From positions 1 through 64,000 of the forward strand of contig CAZGTD010000006.1 of the NCBI GenBank assembly GCA_964528425.1: a DNA stretch of 64,000 nucleotides, in the 5' to 3' direction. Source of the stretch: UBA3263 sp964528425. GTDB taxonomy: Bacteria; Bacteroidota; Bacteroidia; Bacteroidales; Muribaculaceae. Made by a program: the position numbers and the translations under genes. Under the pieces are notes generated by a model. The model was not told where the DNA came from, did not search any database, and worked only from the letters and a program-made list of their open reading frames with translations. Positions 32,901 to 39,992 of the stretch are shown here, piece by piece; the stretch's first letter is position 1, and each line of letters opens with the position of its first letter.

Positions 32901-34932
32901 AAGTCAGGCCGCTGCAGCTGGAGAAAGCCGCTTCGCCTATCGAGGTCACGCCGTCGGGGATTGTGAGTGAGCTAAGGCCTCTGCAGCCGTAGAAAGCATA
33001 ACTGGGGATGGTTTTTACACACTCTCCAATTTTAAGTAACTTAATGTTAGGCGGGAACGCAGAAGAATTGGATGAGCCGCATGAGCTGCAGTTTTCGGCG
33101 TTGAAAATCACCTCAGTAAGGCCGGTGCAGTCTTTGAAAGCAGAAACGCCAATAGAAGTTACAGAGTTGGGAATTGTGATCGATGTCGGGCCGGTGCAGC
33201 CTCTGAAAGCGTAGCTGCCGATAGAGGAGACGGAGTTACCGATTACGAGCGTAGTCAGTCCGCTGCAGCCTTCGAATGCCGAACTGCCGATTGTGTTTAC
33301 GGAGTTGGGAAAGGTAAGCGAGGTTAGGTTTTTACACCCTTTGAATGCATAACTGGGGATAGTTTTTACGTTCTCACCAATTGTGAGCGACTTAATGTTA
33401 GATGTGAATCCAGGAGAATTGTATGATCCGCAAGAGGTGCAGTTTTCAGCATTAAATATTATATCCGTCAAGCTGGTGCAGTCTTCGAAGGCATAACTCG
33501 GCATAGTAGTTACACTCTCACCAATTGTAAGCGATTTAATGTTATATGGAAATGCCGGATAATTGTATGATCCGCATGAGGTGCAGTTTTCAGCGTTGAA
33601 TATCACCTCAGTCAGGCCGCTGCAGTTGGAGAAAGCAAAGCCTCCGATAGAGGTCACAGATCTGCCGATAGTGAGCGATTTCAGGCCGCTGCATCCTTTG
33701 AAAGCAGATTCTCCGATTTCGGTTACGGAGTTGGGGATTGTGATCGATGTTATGCCGCTGCAATTGTAGAAAGCAGATTCGCCGATAAATGTAACGGAGT
33801 TGCCGATGGTGACCGAGGTCAGGCCGGTGCAATTGTAGAAAGTATAGTTGCCGATAGATGCAACCGAATTGCCGATAGTGAGCGAATTCAGGCGGCTACA
33901 GCCGGAGAAAGCATAGCTGCCAATTCTGTTTACGGAATTGGGGATTGTGAGCGACTTCAGGCCGCTGCAACCGTAGAAAGCAAATTCTCCGATTTCGATC
34001 ACGGAGGTTGGAATGTCGACCGAAGTCAAACCGCTGCAACCGGAGAAAGCCGTGTTGCCGATTGTGGTAACTGATTCCGGGATAACGTAATCTCCTTCAA
34101 TACTCACAGGGGCAAAGTAGATAGCTGTCTTTCCTTGGCTATAAATCCAGCCGTCTTCAAATATTGCGTCATAAGGGTTATAGGATATGACTACATCGCT
34201 CGGAGATTTATTTAGAGTATTAGGGTACGCAGCTTTTATCAAGTTAGGGCAGTTAGAGAAAGTGCTATAGTCGATAGAGGTAACAGATTTTCCGATGATA
34301 ACAGCTTTAAGTGTTTTGTTACCATAAAAAGGAGAATAACCATAATGTCTGGATGTATCGTAGCTTAAATTTCGGCCCAGATAGATTGTTTCCAGCCCAC
34401 ATTCATAAAACAAACCTTTACCTATATCTGAGCCATAACAGCGGTAACCAAGGCTGAGTGTATTGTAGCCATCTTCGATAACGAGGTCATTGAGGCTGCG
34501 GCAGTAATTGAAAGCATAGTTGCCGATAGAGGTCACGGAGCTGGGGATTGTGAGCGACGTCAATGAGGAACAGCTGGCGAAAGCAAATTCGCCTATCGAG
34601 GTCACAGACCTGCCGATTGTGAGCGAAGTTAGGCTGCTGCAGTCGTAGAAAGCACCGTAGCCGATAGAGGTCACTGAGTTGGGAATGGCTACCGATGTCA
34701 AGCTGCTGCACTTATCGAAAGCCATGTCGCCGATAGCAGACACGCGATAAGTTGTGCCATTATATGTGACAGATTCGGGAATGACGATGTCTCCTGAATA
34801 GGAGCCAGAGGTAACCGCGCATGTGCTGTTGGTTAGTGTTTCGTAGCATATGCCGCCGACTTCGAAGCCATAGGCATATATGGGCAGCGTGGCGAGCGCT
34901 GCCAAAAGCAAAAAAAGTAATCGCTTTTTCAT
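29941..34932 (-). CDS. BspA-like leucine-rich-repeat surface protein
   Basis: The 1663-residue secreted protein has a signal peptide (MKKRLLFLLLAALATLPIYA) and a long array of LRR_5 (BspA/TpLRR) repeats, consensus GLTSLTIPNSVTSIGxxAFxxCS at 23 residues per unit, from about 50 to 860 and again 1010-1170. Between them is a beta-sandwich insert (about 880-985; NFSVVAGDELTFNYAVDS). A Big_2 Ig-like domain (about 1240-1325; LTLETGATFQLEAEVLPADAT) and beta-trefoil-like modules follow. The tail VYDLRGIMVGNTIEGLPHGIYII is the shared sorting pattern. BspA proteins act as adhesins to host matrix or other bacteria; that role is inferred. Three repeats carry a variant with AENCTSCGS, i.e. C-x-x-C. The 69-bp DNA repeats (about 32440-34770) make length variation likely. 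The gene starts 32 bp after the MBL-fold gene. Confidence 0.92.
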   Translation of the reverse strand: MKKRLLFLLLAALATLPIYAYGFEVGGICYETLTNSTCAVTSGSYSGDIVIPESVTYNGTTYRVSAIGDMAFDKCSSLTSVAIPNSVTSIGYGAFYDCSSLTSLTIGRSVTSIGEFAFASCSSLTSLTIPSSVTSIGNYAFNYCRSLNDLVIEDGYNTLSLGYRCYGSDIGKGLFYECGLETIYLGRNLSYDTSRHYGYSPFYGNKTLKAVIIGKSVTSIDYSTFSNCPNLIKAAYPNTLNKSPSDVVISYNPYDAIFEDGWIYSQGKTAIYFAPVSIEGDYVIPESVTTIGNTAFSGCSGLTSVDIPTSVIEIGEFAFYGCSGLKSLTIPNSVNRIGSYAFSGCSRLNSLTIGNSVASIGNYTFYNCTGLTSVTIGNSVTFIGESAFYNCSGITSITIPNSVTEIGESAFKGCSGLKSLTIGRSVTSIGGFAFSNCSGLTEVIFNAENCTSCGSYNYPAFPYNIKSLTIGESVTTMPSYAFEDCTSLTDIIFNAENCTSCGSYNSPGFTSNIKSLTIGENVKTIPSYAFKGCKNLTSLTFPNSVNTIGSSAFEGCSGLTTLVIGNSVSSIGSYAFRGCTGPTSITIPNSVTSIGVSAFKDCTGLTEVIFNAENCSSCGSSNSSAFPPNIKLLKIGECVKTIPSYAFYGCRGLSSLTIPDGVTSIGEAAFSSCSGLTSLSIPNSVTSISNSAFSGCSGLTSLSIPNSLAEIGESTFNGCSRLTSLTIPNSVTTIGSSAFNGCSGLTSLTIPNSVTEIGESAFKGCSSLTSISIPNSVTSIGGYSFGGCSGLTSLTIPSSVTSIGDCAFRNCSGLTSLTIPSSVTSVGGSAFGDCISLAGITIEDGTTILECGAPGEVSIRHSTTLPDWTSTNHSNSSTSQKEYNFSVVAGDELTFNYAVDSESGYDKLIVKINGETVLTESGKKSGSYSKVFSAAEDVTLNLSYTKDGSTSSGADCASVTDIRVSAASPFDNCPVETLYLGRNLSYSIPPFHSNTYLKYITISDYVTSIGGYAFYGCSGLNRITIPNSVTSIGESAFANCSGLTMVTMGDYVEAVGSNAFSGCSSLAKVKTGNANAWARINFETAEANPLCNTSAKLYIGDDSELASSVVIEGAKPVGTYAFAGASFLEQVRVKDGAPVGAGAFANCSNLQRIALNTPSLGSAAFSGCEALETIYSETTAAPEADDDAFTKYDGVNLYVPRKCIAAYEDAPGCWWRFVNLSAKDMNDLDEIFTPSYINNEIAEIIPVAEINLSKTKLTLETGATFQLEAEVLPADATDKRIHWSSANPQIVSISNSGLLTAIAEGSATVTATSADGKVTASCTVAVIAEAPEPIEPGTPLTLYRIHNKHHAGKYLTIDDDKMLIAADLDESNPQQLFRIETVGDKVTLAAQGTYIAEAHHTQEIQNGTSDTEPGLFYIVRNGNEIAFDQEMPNGGTFVGGSRALSVPNIDNAHVTTWATGTAYSWWYLEEVSSITLNDLAYSNGSYFGNITMPFAFGTDAEVYTGQINGNKLDLSEVDHDYVAAGTPVIIKSTSPEVTLSILKDATEELTTLSSDNHLRGNLFAADAPESAHAFCVLPDTRRPAFAANCRAIGRNESYIHSSMTDHNEVLLNINGTVSIDELSVDGNMQVYDLRGIMVGNTIEGLPHGIYIIKTTDKTAKIAI

Positions 34933-34964
34933 TGTGTAGATGTGATTATTTAATAGTTATTGAT

Positions 34965-36155
34965 TTATTTGTTGATTGTTCCTATTCCTACGAGTTTGGT
35001 TTCGGGGTGTTCGTTAACCACGATAACCTCGGCATCCGATTTTGTCAAATTACTTACAATTTTTTTGCTTGGGTGGTGGAATTGATTATATCTGCCGGCG
35101 CTAATAACACATATAGGGTTTTTGAACTCACCGACTTTTGTTGATAAGATTAGGTCGCCATGGCTCGATTCCGCTCCATGGTGGGGAACTTGCATCACTC
35201 CAATCTGAGCTATGCGGTCGGCACCAAGTATATTATAGAACTTATCGAGCCATTTGTCATCAACCGTAATGTCGCCGAAATATGCACATCCGGTAGGGTA
35301 ATATTCATAACCGGCATAAATCGATGTGGGTCTTTGAGGATTCCATAAACTATCCTCTACTTTTCTATAATAACTGAAATCATGGATTCGGCCCAAAATA
35401 TTGGAATAGACAATAAGCGAATGCTCATTTTTCGGTTTCAGGTTATTATAGACTTCTGTTATATCGTCGAAGTGATCGCGTATATAGCGCTTAATGTTCT
35501 CAGGCTGAAGTTCGTTTAAGTCCAATCCCTTTTCGTTTAGTTCATTCTTGAACTTATAAAAAAACCTTTTAAGATTCGGGAAGAACACGATGTATTCCAT
35601 TAAAGGTCTTTTGTGACTTTTATGAAGGGGAAAATAAATTATTGATCCGCTTTGCAATTCTATAGTCTGCGAGCCCGATTCCCGGATGTCCAAATTAAGA
35701 TGTTGGGGCAATTCTTGGTTTGGTTCTTCCGAATCCGGATGAATCAGAATTATGCGAGGTTTGTTAGGAAATAAGTCCTGAATATTTTGATACGTTTTGT
35801 AATCAAAATGATCTTCACAGACATTAAGTATGTTAGCCTCCTCTTCGGAAATGAACGGAATAACGACAGTCTTAGGCTCTAAAAAACGAATGCAGTTGAT
35901 ATGATCGCGGTCGAAGTGCGAAATAAAAAGCAAATCAACCTGTCCTTTATTCAGTTCAGAATAAATGAGATGGCGGATTTCATATTGACTACCCAAAGTA
36001 ATAGAGCCGCAGTCATACACGGCTCGGAAAAGCCGCTGGTAGCTGTCGGGGGTTTGTTGGTAAACCTCCGCGGCATAAAAAGCTCCCTGTCCGACCGGGT
36101 AGAAGGTGCGCTTGAAGAGCAGATTCATTGGCTTCAACAGTGCCGCGGGGTCCAC
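34965..36155 (-). CDS. MBL-fold metallohydrolase
   Basis: The 396-residue cytoplasmic protein has metallo-beta-lactamase-fold motifs: YPVGQGAFYAAEV near the start, FISHFDRDHINCI (HxDxDH metal site) near residue 80, and MQVPHHGAESSHGD near residue 325, followed by CVISAGRYNQFHHPS. That pattern is like the MBL domain of ComEC and related stand-alone hydrolases. Starts at 36155 or 36125 (MNLLFKRTFYPVGQG, closer to the family start) are both possible. The gene is AT-rich beside GC-rich neighbours, suggesting transfer. It lies just downstream of the structured RNA (terminator end 36181) and has no promoter of its own that I can see, so read-through from that RNA may drive it. Substrate unknown. 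Confidence 0.78.
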   Translation of the reverse strand: MDPAALLKPMNLLFKRTFYPVGQGAFYAAEVYQQTPDSYQRLFRAVYDCGSITLGSQYEIRHLIYSELNKGQVDLLFISHFDRDHINCIRFLEPKTVVIPFISEEEANILNVCEDHFDYKTYQNIQDLFPNKPRIILIHPDSEEPNQELPQHLNLDIRESGSQTIELQSGSIIYFPLHKSHKRPLMEYIVFFPNLKRFFYKFKNELNEKGLDLNELQPENIKRYIRDHFDDITEVYNNLKPKNEHSLIVYSNILGRIHDFSYYRKVEDSLWNPQRPTSIYAGYEYYPTGCAYFGDITVDDKWLDKFYNILGADRIAQIGVMQVPHHGAESSHGDLILSTKVGEFKNPICVISAGRYNQFHHPSKKIVSNLTKSDAEVIVVNEHPETKLVGIGTINK

Positions 36156-36180
36156 TTCGTTGGCTGATAGATATATAGCT

Positions 36181-36456
36181 AAAGAAAAAGCGCGAGGACC
36201 TTATCTTTCTGTCCGCTCTGCGCATTGAGGCCCTGGAATTGCCCATCACAATAGAACGAACAGAGCAGATGCCTCACGCGAGATTACATATGTGTAACCA
36301 CATAAGGCGTCTATCTCTGTCTCATTCTTGATTGTGATTTGAAATTTTCCAGGTTTCAATGCATCAAGAACGAGCGTTGGATAAACGCTTTCAAAAATAT
36401 GTCGTTGTCAGTCCCTCCCTCAAAGCCCGCGACCGGGCATCTGCAGGCGGTCTGAC
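36181..36456 (-). ncRNA. Candidate structured non-coding RNA, about 275 nt
   Basis: No gene fits the 455-bp gap between the MBL-fold gene and ribBA. A consensus promoter (36492-36461) should start a minus-strand transcript near 36456, exactly where the RNA can close a 5' domain: GTCAG (36456-36452) pairs with CTGAC (36411-36407), enclosing GCCCG-GTCG-CGGGC. Further perfect stems are AGCGTT/AACGCT (36373-36389), TTCTTGAT/ATCAAGAA (36325-36370) with inner TTGAAA/TTTCAA, and TATGTG/CACATA (36289-36304). The 3' end is a terminator: a GCGC.GAG.GAC stem (36190-36223) then a T run. I considered 6S RNA; tmRNA and RNase P signatures are missing. It could be a free RNA or a regulated leader of the MBL gene. 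Confidence 0.6.
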
Positions 36457-36460
36457 GCGG

Positions 36461-36492
36461 CAAAGATACGGAAATAATTAGTAATTAGCAAA
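36461..36492 (-). promoter_or_regulatory. Promoter of the structured RNA
   Basis: On the minus strand TTTG (36492-36489), a 20-bp spacer and TATCTTTG (36468-36461) match TTTG-N19-21-TAnnTTTG. It is one of the best matches of the window. Confidence 0.75.
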
Positions 36493-36508
36493 TAGTAATT
36501 AGTAATTT
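36476..36508. repeat. AT-rich dispersed repeat (copy 2)
   Basis: The tract, with core TTAGTAATTAGCA, resembles the reverse complement of 17325-17353 and supplies the -33 region of the RNA promoter. Confidence 0.5.
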
Positions 36509-36513
36509 TGTGG

Positions 36514-36554
36514 GAATTGGGAAGTGAGGTGTGAGCTTGCGGGGGCGACGGCGG
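36514..36554. repeat. 41-bp dispersed repeat (second copy)
   Basis: The segment matches 29742-29782 at 40 of 41 positions. Here the GC-rich palindrome is cut after its left arm (GACGGCGG then CCGCAATTC). It lies in the upstream region of ribBA. Confidence 0.85.
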
Positions 36555-36584
36555 CCGCAATTCTTAATTCTCAATTTTTTTTTG

Positions 36585-36592
36585 TAACTTTG
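36585..36592 (+). promoter_or_regulatory. -7 element of the ribBA operon
   Basis: TAACTTTG lies 18 nt before the ribBA ATG at 36611 and rules out the in-frame start at 36524. Confidence 0.7.
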
Positions 36593-36610
36593 CGGAAAAT
36601 TATATTGAAT

Positions 36611-37834
36611 ATGAGCAATAACGCCGAAAATATACGTCTGGACTCGATTGAGGATGCAATCGAGGATTTCCGCCAGGGAAAGTTCGTTATCGTAGTCGAC
36701 GACGAGGATCGAGAGAATGAGGGCGACCTGATAGTCGCGGCTGAGAAAATCACGCCCGACCAGGTGAACTTTATGTTGAAAAATGCCCGCGGAGTGCTGT
36801 GTGTGCCAATCACCAAGTCGCGCGCCGCGGAGCTGGGCCTTGAGCGTCAGGTCGACGATAATACGTCGGTGCTCGGCACGCCCTTTACCGTTACCGTCGA
36901 CAAGCTCGAGGGCTGCTCCACCGGAGTTTCCATTCACGACCGCTGCGCTACCATCCGCGCCCTTGCCGACCCGGCGTCAACGCCCGAAACCTTCGGGCGC
37001 CCGGGCCACATAAATCCGCTGTATGCCCAGGATTACGGCGTTTTGCAACGTACCGGCCACACTGAGGCGGGCGTTGACCTTGCGCGCCTTGCGGGTCTTC
37101 AGCCGGCCGCGGCGCTGATGGAGATCATGAGCGACGACGGCTCGATGATGCGCCTGCCCGAGCTGCGCAAAAAGGCCGACGAGTGGGGCATGAAGCTGAT
37201 TTCGATCGCCGACCTGGTTGCCTATCGCAACCGCACCGAATCGCTCATAGAGCAGGGCGTTGAAGTGGACCTGCCCACCGCGTGGGGCCACTTCCGCGCA
37301 ATTCCCTTCCGCCAGAAGAGCAACGGGCTGGAGCATATTGCCCTGGTTAAGGGCGACTTGAAAGGAAGCGACGAGCCGGCGCTGGTAAGGGTTCACTCAT
37401 CGTGTGCCACCGGCGACATTTTTTCGAGCTGCCGCTGCGACTGCGGCGAGCAACTCCATCGGGCAATGCAGGCCGTTGAAAAAGAGGGGCGCGGCGCAAT
37501 TGTTTATCTGATGCAGGAGGGCCGCGGAATCGGTCTGATGGAGAAGATGAAAGCCTATAAGCTCCAGGAGGAGGGCATGGACACGGTCGATGCCAACATC
37601 TGCCTGGGCCATAAGGCCGATGAGCGCGACTATGGCGTCGGTGCTCAAATTCTCCGCGCCATAGGCGTTAGCCGCATGAGGCTTATGAGCAATAATCCCA
37701 CAAAGCGCGTGGGGCTTCAGGGTTACGGCCTGGAAATTGTAGAGACAGTGCCCATAGAAGTGGCTCCCAACGAATATAACGAGCGCTATCTGCGCACCAA
37801 GCGCACGCGCATGGGCCATAACCTTCATTTATGA
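36611..37834 (+). CDS. ribBA: RibBA: DHBP synthase / GTP cyclohydrolase II
   Basis: The bifunctional enzyme opens both branches of riboflavin synthesis: ribulose-5-phosphate to 3,4-dihydroxy-2-butanone-4-phosphate, and GTP to the diaminopyrimidine precursor. The 407-residue protein has the RibB acidic motif DDEDRENEGD (30-39) and RibB landmarks RTGHTEAGVDLARLAG. The RibA part has zinc ligands C265, C276 and C278 in CATGDIFSSCRCDC and the catalytic MQEGRGIGLMEKM. The ATG at 36611 (MSNNAENIRLDS) follows the -7 element. It overlaps the next gene by 4 bp (ATGA), beginning a seven-gene run of overlapping or abutting genes to 45936. Confidence 0.97.
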   Translation: MSNNAENIRLDSIEDAIEDFRQGKFVIVVDDEDRENEGDLIVAAEKITPDQVNFMLKNARGVLCVPITKSRAAELGLERQVDDNTSVLGTPFTVTVDKLEGCSTGVSIHDRCATIRALADPASTPETFGRPGHINPLYAQDYGVLQRTGHTEAGVDLARLAGLQPAAALMEIMSDDGSMMRLPELRKKADEWGMKLISIADLVAYRNRTESLIEQGVEVDLPTAWGHFRAIPFRQKSNGLEHIALVKGDLKGSDEPALVRVHSSCATGDIFSSCRCDCGEQLHRAMQAVEKEGRGAIVYLMQEGRGIGLMEKMKAYKLQEEGMDTVDANICLGHKADERDYGVGAQILRAIGVSRMRLMSNNPTKRVGLQGYGLEIVETVPIEVAPNEYNERYLRTKRTRMGHNLHL

Positions 37835-38484
37835 TCGAGGCCCGCAACATACGGAAGACCTTTGACCGCCTTGAGGTTCTGCGCGGAGTTTCGCTCAGGG
37901 TCGAGGACTCTGAGGTGGTTGCCATAGTCGGCCCTTCGGGGGCCGGCAAAACAACACTGCTGCAGATTATGGGCTCGCTTGAACGGCCCGACAGCGGCGA
38001 GATGCTCTATGACGGAGTTGATATTTTCGGATTTTCAGCCAAAAAACTGTCAGAGTTCCGCAACCGGAAAATCGGCTTCGTTTTTCAGCTCCATAACCTG
38101 CTGCCTGAATTCTCGCTCGAAGAAAACGTTGCGCTGCCCGCCCTGATTGGCGGCGAGCGCCGCAGCCAGGCCATGGCCCGCGCACGCGAGCTGCTCGACT
38201 ACATGGGCCTGGGCAACCGGCTCAGCCACCGGCCGGCACAACTTTCGGGGGGCGAGCGCCAGCGCGGTGCTGTTGCGCGCGCGCTGATTAACCGGCCTTC
38301 GGTCGTTTTGGCCGACGAGCCTTCGGGGTCGCTCGACTCCGCCAACCGCAACGAGCTGCATCAGCTCTTTTTTAATCTGCGTCGCGACCGCGGCCAGAGC
38401 TTCGTTATTGTTACCCACGACCTTGAACTTGCCGCTGCCGCCGACCGCCAGATCCGGCTGCGCGACGGCCAACTCGATATCTGA
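37831..38484 (+). CDS. LolD-like ABC transporter ATPase
   Basis: The 217-residue ATPase has Walker A GPSGAGKT (34-41), Q-loop VFQLHNLLPEFS, signature LSGGE (138-142), Walker B VVLADEPSGSLD with D162-E163, and H-loop VTHDLE. The LLPEFS...EN phrase and length are those of the LolD/MacB family, which powers lipoprotein release or related envelope export with FtsX-like permeases. No permease gene is adjacent; the neighbours are ribBA and a TPR membrane protein, so the partner must be elsewhere. It starts within the ribBA stop (ATGA) and its stop shares a base with the next ATG. Confidence 0.9.
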   Translation: MIEARNIRKTFDRLEVLRGVSLRVEDSEVVAIVGPSGAGKTTLLQIMGSLERPDSGEMLYDGVDIFGFSAKKLSEFRNRKIGFVFQLHNLLPEFSLEENVALPALIGGERRSQAMARARELLDYMGLGNRLSHRPAQLSGGERQRGAVARALINRPSVVLADEPSGSLDSANRNELHQLFFNLRRDRGQSFVIVTHDLELAAAADRQIRLRDGQLDI

Positions 38485-39992
38485 TGAAAAAACATTTCGC
38501 TCCGGCCATTCTGTTTGTCATGCTCTTCGTGGCATACATGACTCTGTATCGCCACGTTATAATTTATCATGAGCAGCATCATCTTTTCCGCTTTTCCATC
38601 GACTATATCCGCGAGCTCGCCCACCAGAAGGGCTGGACGGCTCCCGCCATGGCTTTCGTTGCGCAATTCGGCTATTATCCATGGCTTGGCTCGCTGATAT
38701 ATTCGGCCCTGCTCACCGGAGTTTACTGCATGACCCGCTCGGTTCTGCGCCGCCAGGCGGGGTGGGCCGACACTTTGCAGCTTTCGGCCCTGCTGCCTAT
38801 GTGGACTTTCTTTACTACGGTCGATATTGACGGTTCGCTGAAGACGCTGGTTATTGTGTTTTGCTCTGCAGTGGCCGTTTATATAGTGTCGCGGTTGCTG
38901 CCGGCGCGCAAAGCCGTCAGGGAGCTCCCATGGAAGTGGCTCCCCTGGGTGTCTCCTCTGATTTTCGGAGCTATTTTCGGCGGATTCTACTACCGGTCGT
39001 TTCGCCCGATAACAATGACTCTACCGAACGGCCAGGAGAGAACCTACACGCGCGATGAGGTTAAGATTCAGAAAATAAACGAGAAGCTGATGATTAAGGC
39101 CGCTCAGGCCGTTCGTGCCGCCGATTGGGATGAAGTAATCAAACTCTCTAACGAGCAGGCCGGAACCGGAATCAAAAACCATTTGATGAGCTATTTCCGG
39201 GGCATGGCCTTATATCATCGCGGCGAATTGCTCGACCATCTTTTTGACGTTCCGCCGGGCCACGGGCCGCGGTCGCTCTTTTTCCCCTGGAAAGCCGAAC
39301 GAAACCGCGCTGAGTTCGGCGGGTTCATCTATGAGCAGCTCGGTGCGCTCAATGCCGCTACCCACTGGGAGTTTGAAGCGATGGTTGGCTGGGGCGAAAC
39401 GGCCTATCACCTGATAAATCTTTCGCGCTATCTGATAGAAAGCGGAAAGCCGCAGCAGGCCCAAAAGTTCATCGCGCCGCTGGAGCAGACGCTTTTTTAT
39501 CGCGGCGTTGCGCGACAACTTGAGCGCGATGCCGCCGCCGGCCATGTTGAGGGGCTGCACAATGCTTTTGCCGACTTCGACGAGGCCAATGCCCCGATTC
39601 GATTCGACAATATTGAAAACATTGCCGCCGACTGCAAGTATATTCTTCAGCATGACCCCGACAACGAAATGGCCCGCCAATATATGATGGTAACCTTTCT
39701 GCTGGCCAATAACCTGGGCATTTTCTACGATAATTTAAAGGAATTTTATCAGCCCGGCCAGCAGCTGCCGCGACTTTATGAGGAGGCCTTGTGTCTGGCC
39801 GGTCTGAACTATGGTGCCGAGCAGCTGGCTGCCGACGGCTTTCCGATTTCGCCCGAGGTCGATGCCGCCTTCCGCGCATTTATGGCCGAAAAGGGCAAAA
39901 ATCAATTCGCCAATTTCTCGCCCGAGCAGCGGCGCACCTATTGGTACTATGTTCTCTATCTCTCGCCCTATGGCAATAAACTGAATTTCTGA
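38484..39992 (+). CDS. Membrane protein with C-terminal repeat domain (probably DUF6057)
   Basis: The 502-residue protein has an N-terminal membrane part with about four or five helices (PAILFVMLFVAYMTLY, LGSLIYSALLTGVYCM, LVIVFCSAVAVYIVS, LIFGAIFGGFYY). A soluble helical part from about residue 175 follows, with TPR-like AAQAVRAADWDEVIKLSNEQ and LSRYLIESGKPQQAQKFI. The pattern resembles the Bacteroidetes family DUF6057; function is unknown. Its ATG overlaps the lolD-like stop by 1 bp (TGATG), and its stop overlaps the next ATG in the same way. The pairing with the following haem-motif lipoprotein suggests a joint envelope role. Confidence 0.72.
   Translation: MKKHFAPAILFVMLFVAYMTLYRHVIIYHEQHHLFRFSIDYIRELAHQKGWTAPAMAFVAQFGYYPWLGSLIYSALLTGVYCMTRSVLRRQAGWADTLQLSALLPMWTFFTTVDIDGSLKTLVIVFCSAVAVYIVSRLLPARKAVRELPWKWLPWVSPLIFGAIFGGFYYRSFRPITMTLPNGQERTYTRDEVKIQKINEKLMIKAAQAVRAADWDEVIKLSNEQAGTGIKNHLMSYFRGMALYHRGELLDHLFDVPPGHGPRSLFFPWKAERNRAEFGGFIYEQLGALNAATHWEFEAMVGWGETAYHLINLSRYLIESGKPQQAQKFIAPLEQTLFYRGVARQLERDAAAGHVEGLHNAFADFDEANAPIRFDNIENIAADCKYILQHDPDNEMARQYMMVTFLLANNLGIFYDNLKEFYQPGQQLPRLYEEALCLAGLNYGAEQLAADGFPISPEVDAAFRAFMAEKGKNQFANFSPEQRRTYWYYVLYLSPYGNKLNF

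Noticed and set aside
32440..34770. Regular DNA repeats as a CRISPR or satellite
   Set aside because: They are in-frame 23-residue LRR units of the BspA-like protein.
36181..36456. tmRNA, RNase P RNA or SRP RNA
   Set aside because: No tag-peptide frame ending in ALAA, no conserved RNase P core, and no SRP GNAR loop pattern could be found. 6S RNA cannot be excluded by eye.
36524..36610. N-terminal extension of RibBA
   Set aside because: The -7 promoter element at 36585-36592 lies inside it, and RibBA homologues begin at MSNN-like positions.
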